The notes: generated by a model not told the origin, from the letters alone. Positions 1 through 7,645 are shown, numbered from the stretch's first letter. The stretch is DNA of 13,761 nucleotides from Zetaproteobacteria bacterium (GCA_021545665.1 JAJRTX010000010.1:1-13761), one strand, 5' to 3'. Translations and numbers: made by a program.

Positions 1-1
1 C

Positions 2-1159
2 CACGAAGTGATTGCCGCGATTGCTCCGAATGATTCACAACAGCGTTTTGAGGATTTGGGCGTCACAGTTATTCGTGCAGCAGCACAATTTGAAGACAGG
101 CAGACCTTGCGCGCCGGGGATCAACTGATTCGCGCCAAATACTTTGTGCTGGCGACCGGTTCTTCTCCATTCGTACCGCCTATGGAAGGGCTGGATCAGG
201 TTCCTTACTTTACCAATGAGAATGTTTTTGATAACAAGGAAGAGATAGAGCATCTGATTGTGATCGGCGGTGGTCCGATTGCTATGGAAATGGCGCAGGC
301 TCATTTACGGCTCGGTGCCAGAGTGACAGTAATGAAAAAAGAGAGATTTCTGGTTAAGGATGATCCCGAACTAAGCAGGATAGTGATTAATCATTTGCAA
401 AAAGAGGGTATGAAATTTCATGCAGGTGGCCATGACCTGACAGTTGAAAAAACAAATGACGGGAAAGTTGGAGTGCGCCACGGAACAGATAAGGAAGACC
501 AATGTGTAACCAGTTCTCACCTGTTAATAGCAGTCGGGCGCAGAGCCAATGTAAACGGATTAAATTTGGAGGCTGCCGGTGTTGCCTACAGTACCAGGGG
601 CGTTGAGGTGGATGCACGTTTACGTACTACCAATAAACGAATATTTGCAATAGGGGATGTTGCAGGGCCATACCAGTTTACTCATATGGCAGCTTATCAG
701 GCAGGGATTGTTATCCGCAATATTTTATTTAAATTGCCAGCTAAAGTGGATTATTCGGCAGTGCCCTGGGTGACCTATACTGACCCGGAACTTGCACAGG
801 TGGGAATGTCTGAAGCGGATGCCAACAAAACAGGTAGAGATGTTCGGGTATTACGCTGGAATTTCGATGAGAATGATCGAGCGCAAGCTGAAAGGCGAAC
901 TGAGGGGCTGGTCAAAGTGATTACCACGCCCAAAGGATTGATTCTAGGTGCAGGTATAGTCGGCCTGCATGCCGGTGAGCTGATTCAGCCCTGGGTGCTG
1001 GCCATCAGCCAGAAAATGAAAATAGGCGCTATGGCGTCGATGATTGCCCCATATCCCACACTGGCAGAAGTAAATAAACGCATTGCCGGAAGTTTTTATA
1101 CTGAAAAGCTATTTTCGCAAGGAACACAACGGCTGGTGAAGTTATTATTGAAATTCTGA
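2..1159 (+). CDS. FAD-dependent pyridine nucleotide-disulfide oxidoreductase (MerA/Lpd-like), 5' end missing
   Basis: The reading frame is open from the left edge, so the true start lies outside the window; the GTG at 8 is probably internal. About the last 385 residues are seen. Numbering from the codon at 8, they hold an ATG segment of the FAD domain (49-51), a glycine-rich NAD(P)H-binding motif GGGPIAMEM (87-95), a second FAD motif AIGDVAG near 216, and a C-terminal dimerisation domain. The missing N-terminus should carry the first FAD-binding GxGxxG and the redox-active CxxxxC, so redox chemistry cannot be judged. In the dimer-interface motif APYPTL (347-352) Tyr349 stands where lipoamide dehydrogenase has its catalytic His; MerA also has Tyr there. 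There is no C-terminal Cys pair, so true mercuric reductase is unlikely. Relatives are usually annotated mercuric-reductase-like or dihydrolipoyl dehydrogenase; the substrate is unknown. It converges with bamE 34 bases downstream. Confidence 0.88.
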   Translation, partial: HEVIAAIAPNDSQQRFEDLGVTVIRAAAQFEDRQTLRAGDQLIRAKYFVLATGSSPFVPPMEGLDQVPYFTNENVFDNKEEIEHLIVIGGGPIAMEMAQAHLRLGARVTVMKKERFLVKDDPELSRIVINHLQKEGMKFHAGGHDLTVEKTNDGKVGVRHGTDKEDQCVTSSHLLIAVGRRANVNGLNLEAAGVAYSTRGVEVDARLRTTNKRIFAIGDVAGPYQFTHMAAYQAGIVIRNILFKLPAKVDYSAVPWVTYTDPELAQVGMSEADANKTGRDVRVLRWNFDENDRAQAERRTEGLVKVITTPKGLILGAGIVGLHAGELIQPWVLAISQKMKIGAMASMIAPYPTLAEVNKRIAGSFYTEKLFSQGTQRLVKLLLKF

Positions 1160-1181
1160 TCATTGGCATTCACCGAGCCTG

Positions 1182-1213
1182 CCCGAGTTGAATTTATTCC
1201 TGTTCGGGTTTTT
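1182..1213 (+). terminator. weak candidate terminator after the flavoprotein gene
   Basis: CCCGA (1182-1186) can pair with TCGGG (1204-1208) across a 17-base loop and is followed directly by five T (1209-1213). The second arm lies inside the 3' end of the opposing bamE gene. The stem is short and the loop long, so this is only a candidate. Confidence 0.3.
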
Positions 1214-1517
1214 CAAAACCAAAATAGTTGATTTGACGGACACGTAACGCATTATCATAAATAATTTCAACGCCCCGTTTGACTAATTCGCCGCTTTCTT
1301 CATCTTCATACTTTTCATAATATGTAACTCGATTGGGATGAAGTGTGCTGTGCAGCATCGGTGTGCCCAAAATCTGTTCAACATGAAATTTTGAATCACC
1401 TTTTTTGATTTGAAATACCTTCTCCTGATCAAGTCTGTTACCCTGATGGATGGGCTCATGAACGCAGCTGCTGAGCATCATAAATGCCAAAGTCAGTAAT
1501 ATAATAATATATTTCAT
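1194..1517 (-). CDS. bamE: BamE/SmpA/OmlA-family outer-membrane lipoprotein
   Basis: The 107-residue product starts with a lipoprotein signal peptide: basic Lys2, a hydrophobic run 3-15, and lipobox LSSC with Cys18 as the lipidation site. Residue 19 is Val rather than Asp, which fits sorting to the outer membrane. The mature part has the BamE signature: a Gly-x-Ser turn (40-42), Val46 and LGTP (50-53), then beta-strand segments ending in a Tyr/Phe-rich stretch. BamE is a small accessory subunit of the BAM complex that inserts beta-barrel proteins into the outer membrane. The ATG shares its A with the stop of the upstream epimerase gene (TGATG), and a GGAG lies about 8 bases before it inside that gene, so translation is probably coupled. 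BamE-type genes are often found elsewhere, for example next to fur. Assignment within the SmpA/OmlA family is fairly sure; that this is the main BamE of the cell is inferred. Confidence 0.82.
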   Translation of the reverse strand: MKYIIILLTLAFMMLSSCVHEPIHQGNRLDQEKVFQIKKGDSKFHVEQILGTPMLHSTLHPNRVTYYEKYEDEESGELVKRGVEIIYDNALRVRQINYFGFEKPEQE

Positions 1518-2476
1518 CAGGATGTCTCCACCGGGCCACGCAGCCCATTTTCAAGTTGTAAAATATAATCTTTCATGCCGTCTTCCAGACTCCATACAGG
1601 CTGCCAGTCGAGTAATGCTTTGGTATCGCTGAGTTCAGCTTCAGTGTGCGCTTGATAGAATGAAAACGGGTTATCAATATATTCAATATCAATATTTATA
1701 TCAAGAACTTGTGATATTATCTTAACAATATCATTGAATGATCTGGCTTGACCTGAACCGACGTTGCATACACCCGAACGGGGAGCATCAAGCGCAGATA
1801 AGTTTGCCCCGATTACATCGCGAATATAAACAAAATCACGTAATTGTTCACCGTATTTGAATAGCTTTGGCTGTTTGCCCTCTTTTATCTGTTCATAGAG
1901 TTGCAATATCATTGAAGCAGTTTTGTTGCCAACCCTTTCATTCTTATGTGTTTCACCCGAGCCGAAAACATTGAAGTAACGCAGGCCGATGATGGTTGCA
2001 GGATGTCTGTCATACCAGCGTTTGGCAATGCGATCCATGGCCAGTTTCGAAAAACCATAGATATTTTCAGGCTCTTCTCCATAACCGATCCGGTTAGGGG
2101 CTGGAGAATTGCCATATGTTCCTGCCGAGGACGCATAAATCAGACGTGTTCCCGACACACAACTGGCTTCAAGCAGGTCGGCAAATGCATTGGTGTTGAC
2201 TTCAATCATGAGACGCTGATCCATTACAGTGGTATCGGTAATGGCGGCCTGATGGTAGATGGCTGAGAAAGCACCATCAGCAATTTCACTCAGTAGCAGA
2301 GGATCATCACAATCTGTAGCCCTGACTTCACAGTTCACGTGAATTAAATTGCGCCAGTCTCCTGAAGAGAAGTCATCTACAACCAGCACATCTGTAGCAG
2401 CACGTTTAGACAAAGCAGCTGCGATATTCGAACCGATATAACCGGCACCCCCGGTGACCAGAATTCGATCATTCAT
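1517..2476 (-). CDS. hldD: ADP-L-glycero-D-manno-heptose 6-epimerase
   Basis: This 319-residue protein is an extended short-chain dehydrogenase/epimerase. It has the NAD(P)-binding GxxGxxG at 9-15, the YASSAGTYG segment with catalytic-type Ser (114-122), and the YxxxK pair Tyr140/Lys144. Features that separate HldD from UDP-glucose 4-epimerases are the RYFNVFGSGETHK block (166-178), the MASMIL-like helix and the KLFKYGEQLRDFVYIRD block (204-220), all matching the E. coli HldD pattern. The enzyme inverts C6 of ADP-D-glycero-manno-heptose to give the L-form used for the LPS inner core, in the cytoplasm. Length is close to the family norm (about 310). No clear Shine-Dalgarno precedes the ATG, only AGAG. 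The gene lies 70 bases after an unrecognised gene and is coupled to bamE, so an envelope-related operon is likely. Confidence 0.87.
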   Translation of the reverse strand: MNDRILVTGGAGYIGSNIAAALSKRAATDVLVVDDFSSGDWRNLIHVNCEVRATDCDDPLLLSEIADGAFSAIYHQAAITDTTVMDQRLMIEVNTNAFADLLEASCVSGTRLIYASSAGTYGNSPAPNRIGYGEEPENIYGFSKLAMDRIAKRWYDRHPATIIGLRYFNVFGSGETHKNERVGNKTASMILQLYEQIKEGKQPKLFKYGEQLRDFVYIRDVIGANLSALDAPRSGVCNVGSGQARSFNDIVKIISQVLDINIDIEYIDNPFSFYQAHTEAELSDTKALLDWQPVWSLEDGMKDYILQLENGLRGPVETS

Positions 2477-2546
2477 GTGAGACTCTGTATGAGAATTTGT
2501 TTGTAACAGGTCTTAGTAATTATATTTTCCAGAAAAGTTGCTATTT

Positions 2547-3080
2547 TCAAACTTCGGCTCCTTTCCATTGCAACTGCAAAGCTGCAAGTGCACGGGTTGT
2601 AGCATCATTACACAGCGCGTAGCCAAGTTTATCATTCAGGCGTCCAAAAATCTGTGAAGCAGGTAGGTTTCTGATTTCGTTATCACTAAAACCTGTTTCC
2701 GCAAGAAGTCGTGATATCCACGAACCCAGTCCCGGAAGTTGCTGAATGCGAACAATGTTAATCAATTCACAGCAACGATCAGGGGTAACCTGATGTCCCG
2801 TGGCAGCAGATAATTCCTCGGCATTTGTGTTGCTAAATGATTCAACAGGCCGACACAGCAGTTTGAATATCACCCACTCACTTTCGCTGAGGAAATTCCG
2901 GTCTTCATGCAGCGGAAATGCGCCGGGTAGCGCCCGAACCTTATTCATATGATACAGAACCGGGATAATCAGATCTGGACAAATTAGTGCCAGATATGGC
3001 CGGTTCGTAGGAACCCAGCACGGAAAGATGCTGAGTAAATATGATTCCGGGCTGCTGGATCGTTTGTAATGCCATTTCAA
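2547..3080 (-). CDS. unrecognised protein with helix-hairpin-helix-like C-terminus; start uncertain
   Basis: I do not recognise this protein. The reading frame supports up to 177 residues from a TTG at 3080; a shorter start is the ATG at 2948 (133 residues). The shorter form looks the more protein-like, because the N-terminal 44 residues are compositionally odd. The C-terminal third reads LPGLGSWISRLLAETGF, then an LPA segment, then CNDATTRALAALQLQW. That layout resembles the helix-hairpin-helix of the Cdd1 (pathogenicity locus) and DUF4332 families, which is suggestive of nucleic-acid binding but unproven. Cys residues occur mid-protein without a clear metal motif. Neither start has a good Shine-Dalgarno. 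The best one (GGAG, 5 bases before ATG 3087) opens a different frame of 48 codons that ends at 2941, overlapping ATG 2948. That could mean translational coupling to a leader peptide, or a frameshift in a decaying gene. It lies 70 bases before hldD on the same strand. Confidence 0.45.
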   Translation of the reverse strand: MKWHYKRSSSPESYLLSIFPCWVPTNRPYLALICPDLIIPVLYHMNKVRALPGAFPLHEDRNFLSESEWVIFKLLCRPVESFSNTNAEELSAATGHQVTPDRCCELINIVRIQQLPGLGSWISRLLAETGFSDNEIRNLPASQIFGRLNDKLGYALCNDATTRALAALQLQWKGAEV

Positions 3081-3429
3081 CGGTCATATTTTCTCCACAA
3101 GGGGAAGTCTCTATGCATATGCTGTGAGGGCAGGATATTACGTTGCAAGTTGTGCTGTGCAAGCGAAACAGATTCATTGCCTCCATTAGTGCCTATTAAT
3201 CTTAAAACGGAATAAAGATTTGCTGTCCAAAATGAATATGTCGATGTGTCCGAATTTTGATGCCACAGATTTTTGGAGGTTGGATGCAAATCAGTGTAAC
3301 GGTTAGATTAGCTTTGAGTTTTTAGCTCTTCTGGTGGACATTTCATGTCCAAATGTCATGATTCCAGCGGTGATCGGGTATGTATCTGCCATGCCTAGAA
3401 TTGGGGAAAGTTTTCGGGGGGTCATCTTT
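3081..3429. other. divergent intergenic region before mdh
   Basis: Between the leftward unrecognised gene and the preferred mdh start there is no reading frame I would call a gene. Short frames exist on the minus strand (a 70-codon frame from ATG 3289 and a 48-codon frame from ATG 3087), but only the second has a Shine-Dalgarno and neither resembles a known family. The region must hold the promoters for mdh-sucCD and for the leftward genes; I see no strong sigma-70 pair. A perfect dyad lies at 3335-3351. Confidence 0.5.
3335..3351. promoter_or_regulatory. perfect 7-3-7 inverted repeat in the mdh leader
   Basis: TGGACAT and ATGTCCA flank the spacer TTC, giving a perfect 17-base dyad about 79 bases before the preferred mdh start. 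It is too short for a terminator and has no T-tract. It could be an operator for a dimeric repressor or a small leader hairpin. No regulator is identifiable in the window. Confidence 0.35.
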
Positions 3430-4410
3430 ATGCGCTGGTCAGAAATCAAAGATATAAATAAGCCTGCCTTTCGCCGCAGAAAAGTTACTGTGGTTGGAGC
3501 GGGGCATGTCGGAGCGACAGTGGCCTTGTTGGCTGCTCAGAAGGAGTTGGCCGATATTGTTTTGGTTGATGTAATAGAGGGGGTTCCTCAGGGAAAAGCT
3601 CTGGATATGTATGAGGCATCTCCTGTGATTGGTTTTGATGCAGCAATATTTGGCACTCAGGATTATGCAGATACTGCTGATTCTGATCTGGTCATTATTA
3701 CGGCCGGCATTGCTCGTAAACCGGGAATGAATCGCAGTGATCTTATCTCGGTCAATGTTAAAATCGTTGCAGATGTAACAAAGGAAATAGTAAAATATTC
3801 TCCTGAATGTACCATTCTTGTTGTAACCAACCCGTTAGATGCAATGGCCTACACAGCATTGAAAGTTTCCGGTTTTCCCAAGCAGCGTGTGATAGGCATG
3901 GCCGGTGTGCTGGATACTGCCCGCATGCGTGCATTTATTGCTGAGGAACTGGATGTGTCTGTAAAGAATGTGACAGCTTTTGTGCTGGGAGGGCATGGTG
4001 ACACCATGGTGCCGCTAACACGCTATTCAACCGTATCCGGCATCCCAATTACTGAATTATTAGCTAAGGATCGCGTTGATGCCATTTGTGAACGCACTGC
4101 CAATGGTGGCGCTGAAATTGTTTCATTATTGAAGACCAGTACAGCTTATTATGCGCCGGGAGCCGCTGTGGTACAGATGGTTGAGGCCATTTTAAAGGAT
4201 GAGAAAAGCATATTAACCTGTACCGCTTATCTGGAAGGTGAGTATGGTGTGGATGGTTATTATCTTGGCGTGCCATGCAAGCTTGGTGGTGCTGGTGTTG
4301 AAGCTATTATTGAGCTTGATTTATCAGATGAAGAAGAGGCACTGCTGAATAATTCCAAACGAGCTGTTGCTGATCTTGTCAAAATCGTAGACGCCTGTGG
4401 TCATTTTTGA
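3430..4410 (+). CDS. mdh: malate dehydrogenase (NAD-dependent, lactate-dehydrogenase-like type)
   Basis: Interconverts malate and oxaloacetate with NAD in the cytoplasm. From the ATG at 3430 the protein has 326 residues. It shows the NAD-binding GAGHVG (23-28), Asp47 at the end of the second strand (NAD rather than NADP), the [11 protein letters not shown] loop with substrate-contacting Arg96 and Arg102, NPLD (134-137) with the substrate-binding Asn, and the catalytic pair Asp162 (with Arg165) and His189 in GGHGDT. Arg96 at the specificity position marks malate rather than lactate dehydrogenase. The frame is open upstream to an ATG at 3334, but the extra 32 residues do not look like family sequence. 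Start 3430 leaves a short N-terminal extension of about 16 residues, preceded by a G-run (3416-3421) that could be a weak ribosome site. The next gene, sucC, follows 44 bases on, giving an mdh-sucC-sucD operon as seen in several proteobacteria. Confidence 0.92.
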   Translation: MRWSEIKDINKPAFRRRKVTVVGAGHVGATVALLAAQKELADIVLVDVIEGVPQGKALDMYEASPVIGFDAAIFGTQDYADTADSDLVIITAGIARKPGMNRSDLISVNVKIVADVTKEIVKYSPECTILVVTNPLDAMAYTALKVSGFPKQRVIGMAGVLDTARMRAFIAEELDVSVKNVTAFVLGGHGDTMVPLTRYSTVSGIPITELLAKDRVDAICERTANGGAEIVSLLKTSTAYYAPGAAVVQMVEAILKDEKSILTCTAYLEGEYGVDGYYLGVPCKLGGAGVEAIIELDLSDEEEALLNNSKRAVADLVKIVDACGHF

Positions 4411-4440
4411 TTATATTTTCTTAATAAAAATTTGTATTAT

Positions 4441-4448
4441 GAGGGAGG
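4441..4448 (+). promoter_or_regulatory. strong ribosome binding site that fixes the sucC TTG start
   Basis: GAGGGAGG ends six bases before a TTG at 4455. No ATG gives the conserved SucC N-terminus MNIHEYQAK, whereas TTG does. The site therefore supports a rare start codon. Confidence 0.75.
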
Positions 4449-4454
4449 ATTATT

Positions 4455-5624
4455 TTGAATATTCATGAATATCAGGCCAAGGCGGTATTGGCCGAATTTG
4501 GCGTGCCGGTTCCACATGGAAAACTGGCTTTGAGTGTCGATGAAGCAGTTGCCGCCGCCGAATCACTGGGCGGCAATGTTTGCGTGGTGAAAGCGCAAAT
4601 TCATGCCGGCGGTCGCGGCAAGGCGGGCGGCGTTCGCGTATGTAAGTCAGCAGATGAAGCGCGTGCCGCTGCATCCGATATTCTGGGCTGTATTTTGGTG
4701 ACCAAGCAGACGGGGCCGGATGGCAAGCAGGTCAATAAACTGTATATTGAAGAAGGCCTGAATATCGCCTCCGAATTTTACCTCAGCCTGCTGGTTGATC
4801 GTGAAAGTGAAAAAATCGCCTTTGTTGTCAGTCCGGACGGCGGCATGGATATTGAAGACGTGGCCGAAAAGACACCTGAGAAAATCCTGACTGTAGCTAT
4901 TCAGTCCGACAGCGTTTCTACTAAGGAAAGCCGGTCTATGGCTGAATTTCTGGGACTGGCAGGTGAACAGCTTGCCAGGTTTGCTGATCTGGTATCCAGA
5001 CTGCATCAGGCCTTTTGTGAAAAAGATGCGGCAATGCTGGAAGTCAATCCATTAATCCTGACTGCCGAGGGTGATTTGATTGTGCTCGATGCCAAGTTTA
5101 TTATCGATGACAATGCCATGTATCGTCATCCTGAGTTGGCTGAACTGCGTGATCTGGATGAAGAAGACCCACGTGAAACCGAGGCGGCGGCGCATGACCT
5201 GAATTATATTGCGCTCGATGGCAACATCGGTTGCATGGTCAATGGCGCAGGTCTGGCCATGGGTACCATGGATATTATTCAGTTAAAGGGGCAAAAACCG
5301 GCCAACTTCCTTGATGTTGGTGGCGGCGTGACGGTGCCTGCTGTCTGCGAAGCCTTCAAATTACTATTTGAAGATAAACAGGTCAAAGCGGTACTGGTGA
5401 ATATTTTTGGCGGCATTGTGCGTTGTGATATTATTTCCAACGGCCTTTTGGAAGCGATTAAAACGCACCCGATGAATGTGCCGGTTATTATGCGACTGGT
5501 GGGAACCAATGAAGCCGAAGGTCGCAAAATCGTTAAGGATGCGGGGCTGGATGTGCGTTGGGCTCAGGATCTGGACGAGGCTGCCGAATTCGCTTCAGCA
5601 GCTGCGCAGGAGGTGGCGGCATGA
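4455..5624 (+). CDS. sucC: succinyl-CoA synthetase (ADP-forming) beta subunit
   Basis: Beta subunit of the TCA-cycle enzyme that interconverts succinyl-CoA and succinate with synthesis or use of ATP/GTP; it carries the nucleotide and succinate sites. The protein has 389 residues, against 388 in E. coli. The ATP-grasp domain opens with MNIHEYQAK and has Lys46 and GRGKAGG (53-59) for nucleotide binding. Asn198 and Asp212 match the Mg-ATP ligands, and the C-terminal CoA-ligase domain has the [11 protein letters not shown] stretch, DVGGG and [10 protein letters not shown]. It starts with TTG behind a strong Shine-Dalgarno. The stop overlaps the sucD start (ATGA), which is typical for subunits made in equal amounts. 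By eye, sucCD are richer in G+C at third positions than mdh, which is common for highly expressed genes. Confidence 0.96.
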   Translation: MNIHEYQAKAVLAEFGVPVPHGKLALSVDEAVAAAESLGGNVCVVKAQIHAGGRGKAGGVRVCKSADEARAAASDILGCILVTKQTGPDGKQVNKLYIEEGLNIASEFYLSLLVDRESEKIAFVVSPDGGMDIEDVAEKTPEKILTVAIQSDSVSTKESRSMAEFLGLAGEQLARFADLVSRLHQAFCEKDAAMLEVNPLILTAEGDLIVLDAKFIIDDNAMYRHPELAELRDLDEEDPRETEAAAHDLNYIALDGNIGCMVNGAGLAMGTMDIIQLKGQKPANFLDVGGGVTVPAVCEAFKLLFEDKQVKAVLVNIFGGIVRCDIISNGLLEAIKTHPMNVPVIMRLVGTNEAEGRKIVKDAGLDVRWAQDLDEAAEFASAAAQEVAA

Positions 5625-6490
5625 GCGTATTACTGGATAGAAGCACGCGTGTGATTTGTCAGGGATTTACCGGCCAGCAGGGCTCGTTTCATTCCGATCA
5701 GATGATTGCCTACGGTACCAATTTTGTTGGTGGCGTCACACCGAAGAAGGGTGGTCAAATTCACATGGATCGACCTGTATTCAATTCAGTGGCCGAGGCT
5801 GTGGAGCAGGAGGGAGCAGAAGCATCCGTGATATTCGTGCCGCCGCGTTTTGCCGCTGCCGCTATTGTAGAAGCTGCTGAAGCAGGCGTTGGACTGATTG
5901 TCTGCATTACCGAAGGTATTCCGGTGCTGGATATGCTCAGGGTAAAAGAGAAGATTGCCGGTTTGGACTGCACCCTGATCGGCCCCAATTGTCCGGGCAT
6001 CATTACACCGGGTCAGGCAAAAATTGGCATTATGCCCGGCCATATCCATTTGCCCGGTCGTGTGGGCGTGATCTCGCGTTCAGGCACGCTGACTTACGAG
6101 GCGGTTGAGCAGCTTACGCAGACAGGTTTAGGTCAGAGCACCTGTATCGGAATGGGTGGTGATCCCATTCATGGTGTTAACTTTGTCGATGCCATGGCGC
6201 TGTTTGAAGCTGACGATCAGACCGATGGCATCGTCATGATCGGTGAAATCGGCGGCTCCGATGAAGAAGACGGGGCGGCCTATATCCGTGATCATGTATC
6301 CAAGCCAGTGGTTGCATTCATTGCAGGCGCAACTGCGCCCAAGGGTAAGCGTATGGGTCATGCCGGAGCGATTATCTCCGGTGGCAAGGGCACGGCGGAA
6401 GCCAAATTTGTGGCGCTTGAAGAGGCAGGCGTCAGCGTAGTGCGTAATCCGACCTTGCTGGGTAAACGCATGGTGAAATTGCTGGCATAG
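5621..6490 (+). CDS. sucD: succinyl-CoA synthetase alpha subunit
   Basis: Alpha subunit, carrying the CoA-binding Rossmann domain and the phosphohistidine. Starting at ATG 5621 it has 289 residues, the same as E. coli SucD. It opens with a family-typical stretch ([16 protein letters not shown], residues 9-24) for CoA binding. GPNCPG lies in the middle, and His247 in [14 protein letters not shown] is the phosphorylated residue. The frame is open upstream to 5558, but that part overlaps sucC and is not family sequence; GGAGG lies 7-8 bases before ATG 5621 and the ATGA overlap with the sucC stop confirms the start. Product and partner are certain; the direction of flux is not visible from the sequence. 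Confidence 0.96.
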   Translation: MSVLLDRSTRVICQGFTGQQGSFHSDQMIAYGTNFVGGVTPKKGGQIHMDRPVFNSVAEAVEQEGAEASVIFVPPRFAAAAIVEAAEAGVGLIVCITEGIPVLDMLRVKEKIAGLDCTLIGPNCPGIITPGQAKIGIMPGHIHLPGRVGVISRSGTLTYEAVEQLTQTGLGQSTCIGMGGDPIHGVNFVDAMALFEADDQTDGIVMIGEIGGSDEEDGAAYIRDHVSKPVVAFIAGATAPKGKRMGHAGAIISGGKGTAEAKFVALEEAGVSVVRNPTLLGKRMVKLLA

Positions 6491-6545
6491 ATTTGTTTAA
6501 TACTTAAGCTGGTTCAGTGTAGTTTCCTGAATAGTATGCATATAA

Positions 6546-6627
6546 GACGAGACAAAAGAGGTCAGCAGGCAGATATTTAAACTACCTCAAGAGGGCAAAT
6601 ACCCTGGATGACCTCTTTTGTTTCGTC
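6546..6627. repeat. 82-base stem-loop with 19-base arms
   Basis: Arm 6546-6564 and arm 6609-6627 are inverted copies over 19 bases with one difference, which becomes a G-U pair in RNA. The core is ACAAAAGAGGTCA. The 44-base loop contains a small hairpin, CCTC-AA-GAGG (6585-6594). It has no T-tract, so it is not a classical terminator, although it could act as one or as an mRNA 3'-end stabiliser for mdh-sucCD. Its size and symmetry also suit a dispersed palindromic repeat. Confidence 0.65.
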
Positions 6628-6638
6628 CGAAGGGAAGT

Positions 6639-6725
6639 CGTTAAATATGCGATTGCGGCGTTGCAGAGCTTGCAAAGGGCGTGGCCATTCCCTGCGCTAT
6701 GCGCCTTGTACGTCCATATTTAACG
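6639..6725. repeat. 87-base inverted repeat with perfect 11-base arms
   Basis: CGTTAAATATG (6639-6649) and CATATTTAACG (6715-6725) pair perfectly. Between them are two smaller dyads: TTGCA-GAGCT-TGCAA (6661-6675) and GCGC-TAT-GCGC (6694-6704). The interior is clearly richer in G+C than the flanks. It follows the first stem-loop after only 11 bases, so the two may be one composite element. Confidence 0.6.
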
Positions 6726-6781
6726 GTTTTCTTATCTAGTTACTATTTTTAACACAACTATTTATTTTCTGGAGGAAAATA

Positions 6782-7534
6782 ATGAAAAATGTATTGCTTA
6801 TTGCGGGTGGGATAGGTGTTTTATTTATCGGCACAATATTGTTTGTTATGACTAATCTGGATGATCTGGTTAAAGATGCGATCCAGTCTTTTGGTTCTGA
6901 GACTATAAAGACAGAGGTGCAAATATCTGATTTAGAACTGGCGTTGAGATCGGGCCAGGTTACGATCAAAGGTTTGAATGTTAGTAATCCTGAGGGTTTC
7001 TCTGATCCGAATATTTTTGAACTTACTACAATCAGTATTAAAATAGATCCGGCCACACTGAATCAGAACCCGATTGTGATTGATGAAATTATTATCAGTG
7101 CTCCTACAGTTGTGTATGAGATTAATAAGTCGGGAGTATCCAATGCCGATGTGCTGAAAAATAATATGTCTCGGGCAGGGAGAACTACTGATAGTGATAG
7201 CGGCGGCATAGACGATCTTAAAATGATCATTCGTAAACTGATTGTAGAAGGGGGCAAGGCCAAAATGCGAATTGCGGCACTGGGCGATGCTGCACAGACT
7301 GTGATTTTGCCAGAAATAAGGCTAACTGATATTGGCAAGAAAAGTGGTGGGGTAAAGTCTGCTGAATTAGCACGAATTATTTCTTCAAAGCTTCTTGGTA
7401 ATGTAAACAGTTCGGTGGCTGCAATGGGTGTTGGTAAATATTTGGGCAAAGCTACCGATGGACAGATTGGCAACCGTGTAAGCGGTGCTGCAAAGAAAGT
7501 GGGTGGAGATATTAAGGGCTTGCTTAGCAATTGA
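6782..7534 (+). CDS. small membrane-anchored AsmA-like protein
   Basis: The 250-residue product has one N-terminal membrane segment (about 4-23) followed by a region expected to be periplasmic. Residues 45-110 alternate hydrophobic strands in the pattern of the AsmA N-terminal domain: a VQISDLELAL strand, a QVTIKGLNVSNPEGF strand-turn, then the IDEIIISAPTVVYEI strands. In larger relatives this domain begins a long beta-groove protein linked to phospholipid traffic between membranes; here the repeat body is missing, and the C-terminus (about 205-250) is Gly/Lys/Ser-rich and perhaps helical. The function of such short forms is not known to me. The start has GGAGG six bases before ATG. It appears to be a single-gene unit ending at the hairpin before the convergent nifJ. 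Confidence 0.72.
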   Translation: MKNVLLIAGGIGVLFIGTILFVMTNLDDLVKDAIQSFGSETIKTEVQISDLELALRSGQVTIKGLNVSNPEGFSDPNIFELTTISIKIDPATLNQNPIVIDEIIISAPTVVYEINKSGVSNADVLKNNMSRAGRTTDSDSGGIDDLKMIIRKLIVEGGKAKMRIAALGDAAQTVILPEIRLTDIGKKSGGVKSAELARIISSKLLGNVNSSVAAMGVGKYLGKATDGQIGNRVSGAAKKVGGDIKGLLSN

Positions 7535-7577
7535 TTAAAGAATGGTAAACGGGGAATTTCATTTAAAGCAACTGACT

Positions 7578-7617
7578 GTCTTACGGCTATAAATCAGAGG
7601 GTTTATAGCCGTAAGAC
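7578..7617. terminator. strong hairpin between convergent genes
   Basis: Sixteen-base arms (7578-7593 and 7602-7617) pair perfectly around an 8-base loop, with GGCTATAAA at the core. It lies 43 bases after the AsmA-like gene and 28 bases after the nifJ stop on the other strand. No long T-tract follows on either strand, so it may act as a shared barrier or 3'-end protector rather than a textbook terminator. Confidence 0.6.
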
Positions 7618-7645
7618 TCAATAACTTCTATTTATATGCGCTTGC

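Larger units (their letters stand above)
6491..6781. other. non-coding stretch after sucD with two large inverted repeats
   Basis: No convincing gene is seen here. The stretch holds two back-to-back palindromic structures (6546-6627 and 6639-6725), described separately, then an A+T-rich leader with the ribosome site of the next gene (GGAGG at 6771-6775). The promoter of that gene must lie in the last 60-100 bases; I cannot fix it. Confidence 0.6.

Noticed and set aside
2..1159. Mercuric reductase (merA)
   Set aside because: The C-terminal Cys pair of MerA is absent and no mer genes are nearby; only the general fold and the Tyr at the interface agree.
3077..3289. 70-codon frame on the minus strand before the unrecognised gene
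   Set aside because: No ribosome site, composition unlike a protein, and it ends inside the next frame; kept only as part of the intergenic description.
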